Below are positions 19,018-29,540 of a stretch of 44,374 bases of DNA, in pieces (position 1 is the first letter of the stretch; each line of letters begins with the position of its first letter). The notes below the pieces were generated by a model, which was not told where the DNA came from, did no database searches, and saw nothing but the letters and a program-made list of their open reading frames with translations. Source of the stretch: Anaeromyxobacter terrae (GTDB lineage: Bacteria > Myxococcota > Myxococcia > Myxococcales > Anaeromyxobacteraceae); the NCBI RefSeq assembly GCF_022690685.1, contig NZ_JALCYY010000045.1, positions 1 to 44,374 on the forward strand, read 5' to 3'. Position numbers and translations under genes: made by a program.

Positions 19018-20112
19018 TCACACCCTGAACCGCTCCGCGTTCGCCCGCCGGAGCTCGAGCCCCAGCCCCGGCCGCACCGGGTCCGGCGCGATCGTCCCGT
19101 CGCGTGGCCGGGCCGCGCCCTCGAGGAGCGCCGACTCGATCCTGACGTGGTCGTGGAACCACTCCGCGTGGACCCCCGTGTCGGCGGCGCACATGAGGTG
19201 CACGTGGATCGCCGGAGCGCAGTGCGAGGAGAGCGGGATCCCGAACGCGGCGGCGAGGGCCGCCGCCCGGAGGAACCCGGTCACGCCCCCGCAGCGCGTG
19301 GCGTCTGCCTGGAGCACGTCGACCGCCCCCGCCTCGAGCACGCGCCGGAAGTACCGCGCGTCGTGCCCGTACTCGCCGGCCGCGACGTCCATGCCGGGCG
19401 GCGCGCGATCGCGCACGAGCCGCAGGCCGGCGAGATCGTCCGCCGAGACGGGCTCCTCGAGCCAGGTGACGCCCGACTCCGCGAACGCTTCCGCGAGCGC
19501 GAGCGCCTGCTTGCGCCCGTACGCGCCGTTCGCGTCCACGAACAGCCCCGCCTGCCCGATCGCCTCGCGCGCCGCGCGCACGCGGGCCGGGTCCGCCCGG
19601 GGATCGCGCCCCACCTTCATCTTGACCGCCGCGAACCCCTCGGCGGCCCAGCCTCCGAGCTGCGCCGCGAGCCGCTCCGGAGCGTAGGAGCAGAAGCCGC
19701 CGCTCCCGTAGACCGGCACCGCCTGGCGCACGCGGCCGAGGAGCGTCGCGAGCGGGAGCGCGAGCAGCTTCGCCTTGAGATCCCAGATCGCCACGTCCAC
19801 GGCCGAGAGCGCCATCCCGCCCACGCCCGCGGCGCCCGCGTTCCGGATCGCGACCGCCATCGCGCGGTGCGCCGCGGGCGGGTCGAGCGCGTCGAGGCCG
19901 GCCACCGCGTCCGCGAGCGTGCCGCCGGCGACGCTCGCCGCGGCCGCGTCGGCGTAGGTGTAGCCGAGGCCGCGCGCGCCGCCCGCCTCGACGTCCACGA
20001 CGACGAGCGTCGTCGCGTCCCACGCGAGCGTCCCGTCGGACTCCGGCCCGTCGGTCGGGATCCGGTACGCGGCCGCGCGGACCCGCTCGATGGCAGCTCC
20101 CCTCACGCTCAC
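19018..20112 (-). CDS. Mandelate racemase/muconate lactonizing family enzyme
   Basis: The 364-residue product is an enolase-superfamily enzyme with the full catalytic set of the mandelate racemase subgroup. It has Lys164 and Lys166 (KMK), metal ligands Asp193, Glu219 or Glu220, and Glu247, then Asp270 and His297, positions that nearly coincide with those of Pseudomonas mandelate racemase. Members abstract a proton alpha to a carboxylate and either racemise or dehydrate sugar acids; which one is done here is unknown. The first GTG at 20112 overlaps the upstream stop codon as GTGA, suggesting translational coupling. A second GTG at 20106 has GAGG six bases upstream and may be the true start. 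The neighbours are a TPP enzyme and a 2-hydroxyacid-type dehydrogenase. Confidence 0.88.
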   Translation of the reverse strand: MSVRGAAIERVRAAAYRIPTDGPESDGTLAWDATTLVVVDVEAGGARGLGYTYADAAAASVAGGTLADAVAGLDALDPPAAHRAMAVAIRNAGAAGVGGMALSAVDVAIWDLKAKLLALPLATLLGRVRQAVPVYGSGGFCSYAPERLAAQLGGWAAEGFAAVKMKVGRDPRADPARVRAAREAIGQAGLFVDANGAYGRKQALALAEAFAESGVTWLEEPVSADDLAGLRLVRDRAPPGMDVAAGEYGHDARYFRRVLEAGAVDVLQADATRCGGVTGFLRAAALAAAFGIPLSSHCAPAIHVHLMCAADTGVHAEWFHDHVRIESALLEGAARPRDGTIAPDPVRPGLGLELRRANAERFRV

Positions 20113-21884
20113 CCTCGGTGCGGGAGGAAGCCCTCGATCGCGTCGCGCCAGGAGGCGACCAGGGTCGCCCCTCGGTCGGGATCGCCCTTCAGGATCGACG
20201 ACAGGTAGCCCTTCGCCTGCTCCAGGGTGATGTGCGGCGGGAGCGGCGGGACGGACGGGTCGGTGCGCGCCTGGACGAGGCAGGGGCGGCGGGCGGCGAA
20301 GGCGCGCTCCCACGCCGGCGCGACGTCCTCGGGCCGCTCGACCCGCACCGCCTCGAGGCCGAGCGACGCGGCGAACCCCGCGTAGTCCACCGCCGGAAGG
20401 TCCTGCGACGCGTCGAGCTTCGCGTCGCCCACCATGACCCGCTGCTCCCAGGTGACCTGGTTCAGGTCCTGGTTCATGAGCACGAGGACGACGAGCCGCG
20501 GGTCCTCCCACTCCCGCCAGTACTTCGAGATCGTGATGAGCTCGGCCATGCCGTTCATCTGCATGGCACCGTCTCCGGCGAGCGCGACGACGGCGCGACC
20601 GGGGAACGCGAACTTCGCCGCGATCGCGTACGGCACCGCCGGCCCCATCGTCGCGAGGTTGCCCGAGAGCGAGGCGAGCATGCCCTCGCGGATCTTCACG
20701 TCCCGCGCGTACCAGTTCGCCGACGAGCCGGAGTCCGCGGAGAGGATCGCGCGGTCGGGCAGGCGCGGCGAGAGCTCCCAGAACACGAGCTGCGGGTTCA
20801 CCGGCTTCGCGGGGTTGTGGGCGCGCGCCTCGAGGACCTTCCACCAGCGGCGCACCTCGTCCTCGATCTCCTCGCGCCAGCGCCCCTCGTGCTGCGAGAG
20901 GAGCGGCAAGAGCGCGCGGAGCGTCTCGGCCGAGTCGCCGACGAGGTTCACCTCCATCGGGTAGCGAATGGAGAGCATGCGGCCGTCGAGGTCCACCTGG
21001 ACGCCTCGCGCCTGGCCCTCCTTCGGCAAGAACTCCGGGTACGGAAACGACGACCCGACCATGAGCAGCGTGTCGCACCCGCTCATGAGCTTCCACGAGG
21101 GCTTCGTGCCGAGGAGGCCGATCGCGCCGGTCACGTAGGGCAGGTCGTCCGGGAGCACCGCCTTCCCGAGGAGCGCCTTCGCGACGCCGGCGCCGAGGCG
21201 CTCGGCGACCGCGCGCACCTCCGGCGCCGCGCCCAGGGCGCCCGCGCCGACGAGCATCGCCACCTTCTTTCCTGCGTTCAGCACGTCGGCCGCGCGTCGC
21301 AGGTCCGACCCGGCGGGCACGACGCGCGGGGGCGCCCAGCCCGAGCCGCTGTGGACCGTGGCGTGCGCGTGGGGCGGGGCCTCGTAGTCGAGCTCCTGCA
21401 GGTCGTTCGGGACGATGATCGCCGTGACCGACCGCTCGGAGAGCGCGATCCGGATCGCGCGGTCGACGAGGTGCCGCGCCTGCGAGGGGACCATCATCGT
21501 CTGCACGTACGCGCCGGCGACGTCCTTGAAGAGCGTGTGGAGATCCACCTCCTGCTGGTAGGAGCCGCCCATCGCGGCGCGCGCGGTCTGGCCCACGATC
21601 GCCACCACCGGCTGGTGGTCCATCCGCGCGTCGTAGAGGCCGTTCAGGAGGTGGATGGCGCCGGGGCCGGAGGTAGCGAGGCAGACGCCGACCTCGCCGG
21701 TGAACTTGGCGTGCGCGCAGGCCATGAACGCCGCCATCTCCTCGTGGCGCACCTGCACGAGATCGAGCTCTCGCACCGCGTGGAAGCCCGCGAGGATGCC
21801 GTTGATGCCGTCGCCCGGATAGCCGTAGACGCGGCGCACGCCCCAGGACGTGAGCCGCCGGAGGATGTACTCGCCGACCGTCAT
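20109..21884 (-). CDS. Thiamine-pyrophosphate enzyme (pyruvate oxidase/YdaP-like)
   Basis: The 591-residue product has the three-domain layout of the TPP-dependent oxidase/decarboxylase family: a PYR domain (1-170) with the catalytic Glu in VRHEEMAAF (48-49), a central domain (about 190-320) and a PP domain with GDGAMQMN and the downstream NQD motif for Mg-TPP. The sequence is most like the PoxB/YdaP group annotated as thiamine-pyrophosphate-requiring proteins, rather than acetolactate synthase, since no regulatory subunit is present. Reaction and acceptor (oxygen or quinone) are not determinable here. ATG at 21884 gives the family start MTVGEYILRRL and is preceded by CAGGGATC. It is the first of three minus-strand genes and overlaps the next as GTGA. 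Confidence 0.88.
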   Translation of the reverse strand: MTVGEYILRRLTSWGVRRVYGYPGDGINGILAGFHAVRELDLVQVRHEEMAAFMACAHAKFTGEVGVCLATSGPGAIHLLNGLYDARMDHQPVVAIVGQTARAAMGGSYQQEVDLHTLFKDVAGAYVQTMMVPSQARHLVDRAIRIALSERSVTAIIVPNDLQELDYEAPPHAHATVHSGSGWAPPRVVPAGSDLRRAADVLNAGKKVAMLVGAGALGAAPEVRAVAERLGAGVAKALLGKAVLPDDLPYVTGAIGLLGTKPSWKLMSGCDTLLMVGSSFPYPEFLPKEGQARGVQVDLDGRMLSIRYPMEVNLVGDSAETLRALLPLLSQHEGRWREEIEDEVRRWWKVLEARAHNPAKPVNPQLVFWELSPRLPDRAILSADSGSSANWYARDVKIREGMLASLSGNLATMGPAVPYAIAAKFAFPGRAVVALAGDGAMQMNGMAELITISKYWREWEDPRLVVLVLMNQDLNQVTWEQRVMVGDAKLDASQDLPAVDYAGFAASLGLEAVRVERPEDVAPAWERAFAARRPCLVQARTDPSVPPLPPHITLEQAKGYLSSILKGDPDRGATLVASWRDAIEGFLPHRG

Positions 21885-22172
21885 GATCCCTGCCCCCACG
21901 CGAGCGCGCACGCGGCCGCCTCGCGCGGCGCGCCTCGTCCTCACGACGTCGGGCGCGGCGCGCGCCGACGGCCACCGGCGCCGCTGCGTCGAACATGTTC
22001 ACCCCACCCGGATCGCGCGACGTGGACGGGTGCGCGGGCGCCACCGCGGCGGAGGCCGGGCCGAGCGGTCGTTTGCGTTCAAACCTTCCAGCCGCGACGC
22101 CGGCGCCTGCCTCGCGGCCTCGCCACCGGACGGAGCGCGGCGGCCCGCGCGAGGGACGGCCCGCGCGGCGAG
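21885..22172. other. Gap between the oxidase cluster and the TPP enzyme, no gene seen
   Basis: No frame with a ribosome site and normal composition is visible. The region must contain the promoter of the TPP-enzyme group on the minus strand, but I could not identify its hexamers. Confidence 0.4.
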
Positions 22173-22197
22173 GCCCGCCCGCGCCGCCGGGGCGGGC
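22173..22197 (-). terminator. Possible terminator of the act-cox operon
   Basis: GCCCGCCC (22173-22180) pairs with GGGCGGGC (22190-22197) around a 9-base loop, 31-55 bases past the last cox stop codon. No T run follows on the minus strand, and the surrounding GC richness makes chance pairing possible. Confidence 0.35.
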
Positions 22198-22227
22198 GAG
22201 CGGGAGGGCCGGCGGGCCCCGGGAGGC

Positions 22228-22626
22228 TCAGTGGGTGCGCGAGGTCGGCGGCGGGGCGTAGTCGGGCGCGGGCAGCGCGCCCTCGCTGCCGGGCGGCTTC
22301 GCGAGCGGGTAGCGCGTCGCGTAGTCGCTGAGCGTGAGCCCGACGAGCAGTGCGACGAACACGAGCGAGGTGGCGAACACGAGCCGGTTCGCCCCCTGCT
22401 GGTCGTAGAGGTGCATGAAGAACAGGGCCACGAGCGCCCCCTTCGCGATCGCGATGACGAGGGCGACGAGGATGTGGAGGGGGCCCGGCAGGTGCACCTT
22501 GGCGATCGCCCAGGTGCTGACGGTGAGGACGAGGAGCACGATCCACACCACGACGTACCGGCCCACGTGCGAGTGGTGCGGGACGCCGGCGTGCTCGGCG
22601 GTCGAGGCGTTGCCGTGGGCGGCCAT
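22228..22626 (-). CDS. coxD: Cytochrome c oxidase subunit IV
   Basis: The 132-residue product has three transmembrane segments and the prokaryotic subunit IV signature KGALVALFFMHL in the second. The N-terminus (AAHGNASTAEHAGVPHHSH) is His-containing and the C-terminus is Pro-rich. Subunit IV assists assembly or stability of heme-copper oxidases and carries no cofactor. It starts nine bases after the subunit III stop codon and is the last gene of the twelve-gene run, ending just before a possible terminator. Confidence 0.9.
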   Translation of the reverse strand: MAAHGNASTAEHAGVPHHSHVGRYVVVWIVLLVLTVSTWAIAKVHLPGPLHILVALVIAIAKGALVALFFMHLYDQQGANRLVFATSLVFVALLVGLTLSDYATRYPLAKPPGSEGALPAPDYAPPPTSRTH

Positions 22627-22635
22627 GAGCGGCTC

Positions 22636-23260
22636 CTAGATGAGGTAGATGAGCGGGAAGACGAAGATCCAGATGAGGTCGACGAGGTGCCAGTACAGCG
22701 CGCCGAGCTCCACGGGCACGTGGTACTCGGCGGCGTAGGCGCCCCGGCCGGCCCGCCAGCCGATGACGGCCAGGACGGTCATGCCGATCACCACGTGGAT
22801 CGCGTGCAGCCCCGTGATGAGGAAGTAGAGGGCGAAGAAGATCGGGCCGCCCGGCCCCTGCACCGCGTCGCTCGTGTAGAAGCGCCCGGGCAGCTCGCCG
22901 GCGTGGAAGTGGTGCGTGTACTCGACCGCCTTGAGGCCGAGGAACAGGACGGCGAGCAGGATCGACGCGCCGAAGAGGAGGCGCGTGCCGCGGCCGTCGC
23001 CGCGCGTCGCCCGCTCGAGCCCCATCGCGACGGTGAAGGAGCTCGTGACGAGCACGAGCGTGTTCACGAAGCCGATCCAGGTCTCGAGGCCGCGGCTCGC
23101 CTCGCGGAAGGCCTCCGGGTAGAGGTAGCGGTACACCCCGTACCCCGCGAACAGCGCCGTGAACAGCAGCACCTCGGTGGCGAGGAACAGCCACATCCCG
23201 AGCCGCGCCGCGTAGGTCTGCTTCTCGAGGCTCTCGAAGTGGTGCGCGAGGTAGGTCGTG

Positions 23261-23271
<11 letters not shown>
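22636..23271 (-). CDS. coxC: Cytochrome c oxidase subunit III
   Basis: The 211-residue product has five clear transmembrane segments, the short bacterial form of subunit III without the first two helices. The family segments MWLFLATEVLLFTALF and FFALYFLITGLHAIHVVIGM are present. Subunit III carries no metal and stabilises the catalytic core and proton uptake. Its start overlaps the end of coxA by 11 bases (23261-23271). Confidence 0.95.
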
Positions 23272-24902
<1,631 letters not shown>

Positions 24903-24928
<26 letters not shown>

Positions 24929-25958
24929 AGACCGGGCCTTCCGACGGACCGGAGCGGACCGCCTGCGTCTTGAGGGTCTTGATGTACTCGACGACCGCCG
25001 CGACCTCGGGCGGAGAGAGCTTGCCCTGGTACGTGGGCATCACGTTCTGGTAGCCCGCGACGATGTCCGCCGCGGGATCCATCATCGACTTCGTGAGGTA
25101 GCCCTCGTCCGCCACGACGGTCTTGCCGTCCTTGAGCTTCTCCTGGCGGAGGTAGAGGTCCACCCACGTCGGGCCGATGTGCCGCGTGCCGTCCACGCTG
25201 TGGCACTTCAGGCACCCCTGCTCGGACGCGATCCGGCGCCCCTCCTCGGCGACGTTGGCCGCGGGCATCGCCCGCTCGCCGGACGGCGCCGCGTCCTGCG
25301 CGACGGCGTTCGCGCCCCGGCGCTGCTCGGCGATCCAGGTGTCGAACTCCTCCTGCGGCATGACGACGAGCTCGCCGAGCATGGCGGAGTGGCCGAGGCC
25401 GCAGTACTCGGCGCAGAAGATCTCGTAGCGCCCGGGCTTCTCCGCCTTGAACCACGACTGCGTGTAGCGGCCCGGCAGCGCGTCCATCTTCACGCGGAGC
25501 GCGGGGACGTAGAACGAGTGGATCACGTCGCGCGAGGTGATGAGCAGCCGCACCGGGCGCCCCACCGGCACGCGCAGCGTGTCGATCGCGTTCGGCCCGC
25601 CCGGATAGGCGAACTTCCACATCCACTTCTTGCCCTGGACGTAGACGTCCATCGCGTCCTTCGGCGGGAGCGACAGCTTCGCGTACTGCGGGAAGCCGAT
25701 CGCGAACCACACGAGGAACAGCGCGAGCGGCAGGCCCACGAAGACGACCTCGTGGATGGTGCGCGGCTCGACGTGCGGGGTGAGGTCCGTGTCCGCGCGG
25801 CGGCGGTAGCGGACGAAGAAGAAGATCGCGGTCGCGAACACGCCCGCGGCGGCGATCATCGTGGTGATGATGATGAAGTAGTGGAGCCCGTCGACCTGGC
25901 GTGCGTAGTCCGACGCCTGGTCGGGGAGGAACAGCATCCTGCGGAGGAGCTCGTTCAT
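24903..25958 (-). CDS. coxB: Cytochrome c oxidase subunit II with fused cytochrome c (caa3 type)
   Basis: The 351-residue product has two transmembrane segments (about 27-50 and 70-89), a cupredoxin domain with the CuA ligands His147, Cys182, Glu184, Cys186, His190 and Met193, and a C-terminal cytochrome c domain with CLKCH at 249-253. The fused cytochrome makes this a caa3 oxidase that can accept electrons directly from the neighbouring complex III. There is no lipoprotein Cys at the N-terminus. The ATG at 25958 overlaps the sco stop as ATGA, the usual junction in this cluster. Confidence 0.96.
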
Positions 25959-26818
25959 GCCGTGCGCCTCGCCTTGCCCCTGCGCTCGCGCCAGACGAGG
26001 CCGCCGATGAGGCCCGAGAGCGCGAGGAGCACCGCGAGGCCTCCCGCGCGCACGAAGCCCCACGCGTACGGCTCGTACTTCCGGGAGGCGGGGTCGTAGC
26101 GGTAACAGGTGAGGAGGAACTTGTCGAAGCTGGTGCCGACCTTCCCGTCCGCCGCCTCGACGACGGAGAGCCGGAAGTCCTTCGACGGGTACTCGATGCC
26201 GTAGAGGTAGCGCGAGACGGTGCCGTCCGGCGTGAGCACGAAGACCGCCGCGATGTGCGCCCACTCCTTCGACGCCGGGTCGTACTTGTAGCGGAAGCCC
26301 ACGGACTCGGCGAGCTGGCGCGACGCCGCCTCGGTGCCGACGAGGAACGGCCACACCGGCTCCGCCTCCGCGCGCCCGAGGGACTGGAGGTAGCCGCGGC
26401 GCCGCTCCGCGGCCTGCGCGGGCTTCTCCTTCGGATCGAACGACACCGTGACGGCGTCGTAGTCCTTGCCGAGCACGAGGCCGTTCTCGCGCATGGTCTT
26501 CGCCATGCCGGAGAGGATGAGCCCGCAGAGCATCGGGCAGTCGTAGTAGACGAGCGTGAGCACCACCGGACGGTGACCCTTGAACGCCTCGCCGAGGCGG
26601 AAGGGCCGGCCGTTGCCGTCGGTGAAGCCGAGATCGAGCGGCACCTGGTTCCCGAGCCGCTCGTCGACGCCGACCTCCTCCAGGATCGCGGGAGGCTGGT
26701 CGGTGGGCGGGCCCTTCGGGTCCTCGCGATTCCAGAACTGGGCCGCGGCGAGGCTCGGGCCACCGGCGACCGCCGCCAGCGCCGCGAGCGCGGCGAGCCG
26801 GGCCGGGCGGCGGCTCAT
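25955..26818 (-). CDS. Sco1/SenC copper chaperone
   Basis: The 287-residue product has a signal sequence (residues 5-26, ending AAAQ), a thioredoxin-like fold with the copper ligands Cys94 and Cys98 (CPMLC) and His188 (EWAHIAAVFVL), and a C-terminal transmembrane segment (about 258-278) that anchors it. Sco proteins deliver copper to, or reduce, the CuA site of oxidase subunit II; here coxB follows at once. An extra Cys lies in LLTCYRYDP near residue 240. Both ends overlap neighbours as ATGA, so synthesis is tied to the oxidase. Confidence 0.95.
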   Translation of the reverse strand: MSRRPARLAALAALAAVAGGPSLAAAQFWNREDPKGPPTDQPPAILEEVGVDERLGNQVPLDLGFTDGNGRPFRLGEAFKGHRPVVLTLVYYDCPMLCGLILSGMAKTMRENGLVLGKDYDAVTVSFDPKEKPAQAAERRRGYLQSLGRAEAEPVWPFLVGTEAASRQLAESVGFRYKYDPASKEWAHIAAVFVLTPDGTVSRYLYGIEYPSKDFRLSVVEAADGKVGTSFDKFLLTCYRYDPASRKYEPYAWGFVRAGGLAVLLALSGLIGGLVWRERRGKARRTA

Positions 26819-27261
26819 GGCTGCCCCCCCGGCGGCGGCGCCTCGCCGCCCTTCGGCGCCTGCGCGGGCCGGACGCCCTTCGCGACGAGCTCCATCGCCC
26901 GATCGATGGGGATGTGCACGACGCCGCCGTCGCGATCGACCCAGCCGTACGACCGGAGCTTCTCGAGCCGCTGCGCCCGGTCGCGCGTGCCGCGAACCGC
27001 GACGTCGAACATCTGCTGCTCGACCATGCCGATCTTGGACTGGCCGAGCTCGGCGGGGATCGAGGCCGGCGGCTGCTCGCCCTGGCGCAGGCGCAGGTAG
27101 CTCGTCGCGGCGAGCGAGGCGAAGAAGAAGACGACGAGCGCGCCGACGCCGACGGCGACCACCTTGCCGCTCGAGATCCGGTCCTCCTCCGACCGGACCC
27201 CGTGGCCGTGGCCGACCTCGTGCGCGTGGGCGTGCGTGGGATCGGTGTGCGGATCGTTCAT
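26815..27261 (-). CDS. His-rich single-pass membrane protein of act-cox clusters
   Basis: The 148-residue product has six His in its first 20 residues (His5, 10, 12, 14, 18, 20), one transmembrane segment (about 33-53, VVAVGVGALVVFFFASLAA) and a soluble tail containing YGWVDRDGGVVHIPIDRAMEL. I recall this tail motif from small proteins encoded in other alternative complex III/caa3 clusters; no function is established to my knowledge. The tail has no Cys and no heme site. Lying between actF and sco with ATGA overlaps on both sides, it is probably an assembly or accessory factor, and the His-rich start suggests metal (copper) binding; that is inference. Confidence 0.75.
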   Translation of the reverse strand: MNDPHTDPTHAHAHEVGHGHGVRSEEDRISSGKVVAVGVGALVVFFFASLAATSYLRLRQGEQPPASIPAELGQSKIGMVEQQMFDVAVRGTRDRAQRLEKLRSYGWVDRDGGVVHIPIDRAMELVAKGVRPAQAPKGGEAPPPGGQP

Positions 27262-28442
27262 TGCGGCAGGTACCTCAGCGAGTCCTCGAGGTAGGGGTCG
27301 CGCACGGGCACGGTGAAGGTGCCGCGCAGGCGGAAGATCGTGAACGCGATCGCCGCGCCGCCGACCCCCACGAACGCGGTGAGGTCCCAGATCGACGGCC
27401 GTGGGCCGGCGGGGTCGAGGTGCGGCATGACGAGCCAGTAGAGGTCGACCCAGTGCACGAGGAGCAGCCAGCCCGCGACGAGCGAGAGCGCCCTCGGGTT
27501 CCGCTTCAGGTCGCGCGAGAGGAGCAGGAAGAAGGGGACGACGAAGTGGAACAGCGCGAGGAAGACCCCCACCCACCTCCAGCCGCCGTCGATCCGGAGG
27601 ATGTACCAGGGCACCTCCTCCGGGATGTTCGCGATCCAGATGAGCATGAACTGCGAGAAGGCGACGTAGGCCCAGAACGCGATGAAGGCGAGCAGGAACT
27701 TCCCGAGCGAGTGGAAGTGCTCGAGGCTCATGTGGTGCCCGAACGCGGTCGGGTCCGGCCGCGAGAGCGTGGCGGCGATGATCGTCACCGCGAAGGCCGC
27801 CATGAAGCTGCCCGCGAACCAGTAGACGCCGAAGATCGTCGAGAAGAAGCGCGGGTCGAGCGACATCATCCAGTCGAACGACGCGAACGTGAGCGTGAGC
27901 GCGAGGAACGGGAGCGATCCCGCGCCGAGCCGGCGCTGCCAGCGCGTGAGCGTCGCGCCCCCCGCGGTGTCCTGGCGGAGCGACCAGCTCCGCAGCAGGT
28001 GCGCGACCACGATCCAGAAGAGGAAGTAGATCGCGGCGCGCCCGAGGAAGCCGCCCGCGTTGAGGTACGGGAGCTTGTGGTGGACGGCGTGCGCCATCTC
28101 GGGAGCGAGCGTCTCCGGCGGCGCCATCCACACGAAGAGGCGCTTCATCCCGAGCGCGATGGGGATGAACAGCACGACGAAGAGCGGCAGCGCGGCGGGC
28201 ACGGTCTCGACGAACCGGCGCAGCACCACCGGCCAGCGCGCGTTCGACGCGTGGAACGCGCCGAGCAGGATGAGCGCGCCGAGCGCGATGCCGATCCAGT
28301 AGACGAACGCGACGAGGTACGCGAAGAGCGCGCGCCGCGGGTCGACGAGGGCGCCGACCGCGGTGAGCGCCAGGCCCGCGACCGCGGCGACGAGGGCCGG
28401 GGCCATGAGCCGCCTGCCCCCCTGGTACGGGGTGAGCGTCAT
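27258..28442 (-). CDS. actF: Alternative complex III subunit ActF
   Basis: The 394-residue product is a polytopic membrane protein with about ten helices of the NrfD/PsrC type, shorter than ActC. In solved alternative complex III structures ActF is the second PsrC-like membrane subunit beside ActC. Recognisable stretches include SFDWMMSLDPRFFSTIFGVYWFAG (in part) and HFHSLGKFLLAFIAFWAYVAFSQ-like helices. Charged residues within helices (His, Asp, Glu) are candidates for proton transfer. ATG at 28442 overlaps the actE stop, and its own stop overlaps the next start, both as ATGA. Confidence 0.93.
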   Translation of the reverse strand: MTLTPYQGGRRLMAPALVAAVAGLALTAVGALVDPRRALFAYLVAFVYWIGIALGALILLGAFHASNARWPVVLRRFVETVPAALPLFVVLFIPIALGMKRLFVWMAPPETLAPEMAHAVHHKLPYLNAGGFLGRAAIYFLFWIVVAHLLRSWSLRQDTAGGATLTRWQRRLGAGSLPFLALTLTFASFDWMMSLDPRFFSTIFGVYWFAGSFMAAFAVTIIAATLSRPDPTAFGHHMSLEHFHSLGKFLLAFIAFWAYVAFSQFMLIWIANIPEEVPWYILRIDGGWRWVGVFLALFHFVVPFFLLLSRDLKRNPRALSLVAGWLLLVHWVDLYWLVMPHLDPAGPRPSIWDLTAFVGVGGAAIAFTIFRLRGTFTVPVRDPYLEDSLRYLPQ

Positions 28443-29011
28443 CGCCCCTCCTTCTGGAGGCGCTCTCGCGCCTCGGGCGGGACCTGCTCCACGGTGGCGT
28501 ACTGCGAGAGCTGGAGCGCGCGGACGTAGGCGACCACCGCCCAGCGGTCCTGCACCGAGAGCTGCCCGGCGTACGACGGCATGAGTCCGAACCCCTCCGA
28601 GATGACCTGGTAGATGAAGCCGTCCGCGAGCTCGCGGAACTGGTGCAGCGACGGGGGCTTCCGCAGCGACATGTTGAGCGCGACCTGGCTCTCGCCATCG
28701 CCGAGGACGCCGTGGCACGCCGCGCAGTTCACGTCGAACCGGGCCCGGCCGCGCGCGAGCAGCTCGGCCGTGACCGCCACCGGCGACACGGGGAGCGGCC
28801 GGCCGTCGGGGCCGCGGCCCGTCGCGACCGCGGGCTCGATCGGCGCCCGGTGCGGCACGGTGCCGGCCGGCGGCGTGCGCATCGCGAGGCCGTCGGGGTA
28901 GTGCTTGCTCGCCTTGTAGGCCTTCACCTTGGGTTGATCCCACATCGGATCGAGCCTGGGGCAGGCGGCGAGGAGGAGGAGGAGCGGGGCGGCGAGGCGC
29001 GCGGTCTTCAT
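28439..29011 (-). CDS. actE: Alternative complex III subunit ActE, lipoprotein cytochrome c
   Basis: The 190-residue product has a lipoprotein signal ending at Cys17 (LLLLAAC) and a mono-heme cytochrome c domain with CAACH at 96-100 and a likely axial Met144 (GLMPSYAGQL). In alternative complex III this subunit accepts electrons from the pentaheme subunit and passes them to the oxidase. It starts one base after the actD stop and ends in an ATGA overlap with actF. Confidence 0.94.
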   Translation of the reverse strand: MKTARLAAPLLLLLAACPRLDPMWDQPKVKAYKASKHYPDGLAMRTPPAGTVPHRAPIEPAVATGRGPDGRPLPVSPVAVTAELLARGRARFDVNCAACHGVLGDGESQVALNMSLRKPPSLHQFRELADGFIYQVISEGFGLMPSYAGQLSVQDRWAVVAYVRALQLSQYATVEQVPPEARERLQKEGR

Positions 29012-29012
29012 C

Positions 29013-29540
29013 TCACTTCGCCTCCGGGACGATCGACACGTTGCGCGCGCCGAGCCGGCGCAGCTCCTGGGCGACGCCCTCCGCGTCCTTCCCCTCCACC
29101 TCCGCGGAGAGCCACAGCCCGTCGATGCTGGCGGAGCGGAACGCCTCCACCTCGAACACCGGGTGGTGCGTGCGCGGGAAGCCGAAGTACCCGCCGAGGA
29201 GCCCGACGAAGATGGCGAGCGCGGCGAACAGCACGCCGAGCTCGAAGGTGACCGGGATGAACGCCGGCGCGCTGTGCGGCGGGCGGTTGCCCACGTTGAG
29301 CGGCCAGTCGTGGCCGACCGTGTACCACTGGAGCAGGTAGCCCGTGAGCGCGCCGGTGACGCCGGCGACGAGGGCGACGATCGGGACGGTCGAGCGCTTC
29401 AGCCCGAGCGCGTGATCCGCCTCGTGCAGCGGGTACGGAGAGTGGATGTCGAGCTGCTCGTGGCCGTGCGCGCGGAGCGTGCGCGCGGCCTCGTAGAGCG
29501 GCTGCTCCCGCTCGAACTCCCCGAGGACGTAGGCCTTCAT
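29013..29540 (-). CDS. actD: Alternative complex III subunit ActD
   Basis: The 175-residue product has two central transmembrane helices (about 51-70 and 98-120) flanked by soluble parts, matching the DUF3341/ActD family of cofactor-free subunits. The N-terminal ferredoxin-like half begins [20 protein letters not shown] and the end reads [13 protein letters not shown]. ActD bridges the membrane subunits in known structures. Its ATG overlaps the actC stop as ATGA. Confidence 0.93.
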   Translation of the reverse strand: MKAYVLGEFEREQPLYEAARTLRAHGHEQLDIHSPYPLHEADHALGLKRSTVPIVALVAGVTGALTGYLLQWYTVGHDWPLNVGNRPPHSAPAFIPVTFELGVLFAALAIFVGLLGGYFGFPRTHHPVFEVEAFRSASIDGLWLSAEVEGKDAEGVAQELRRLGARNVSIVPEAK

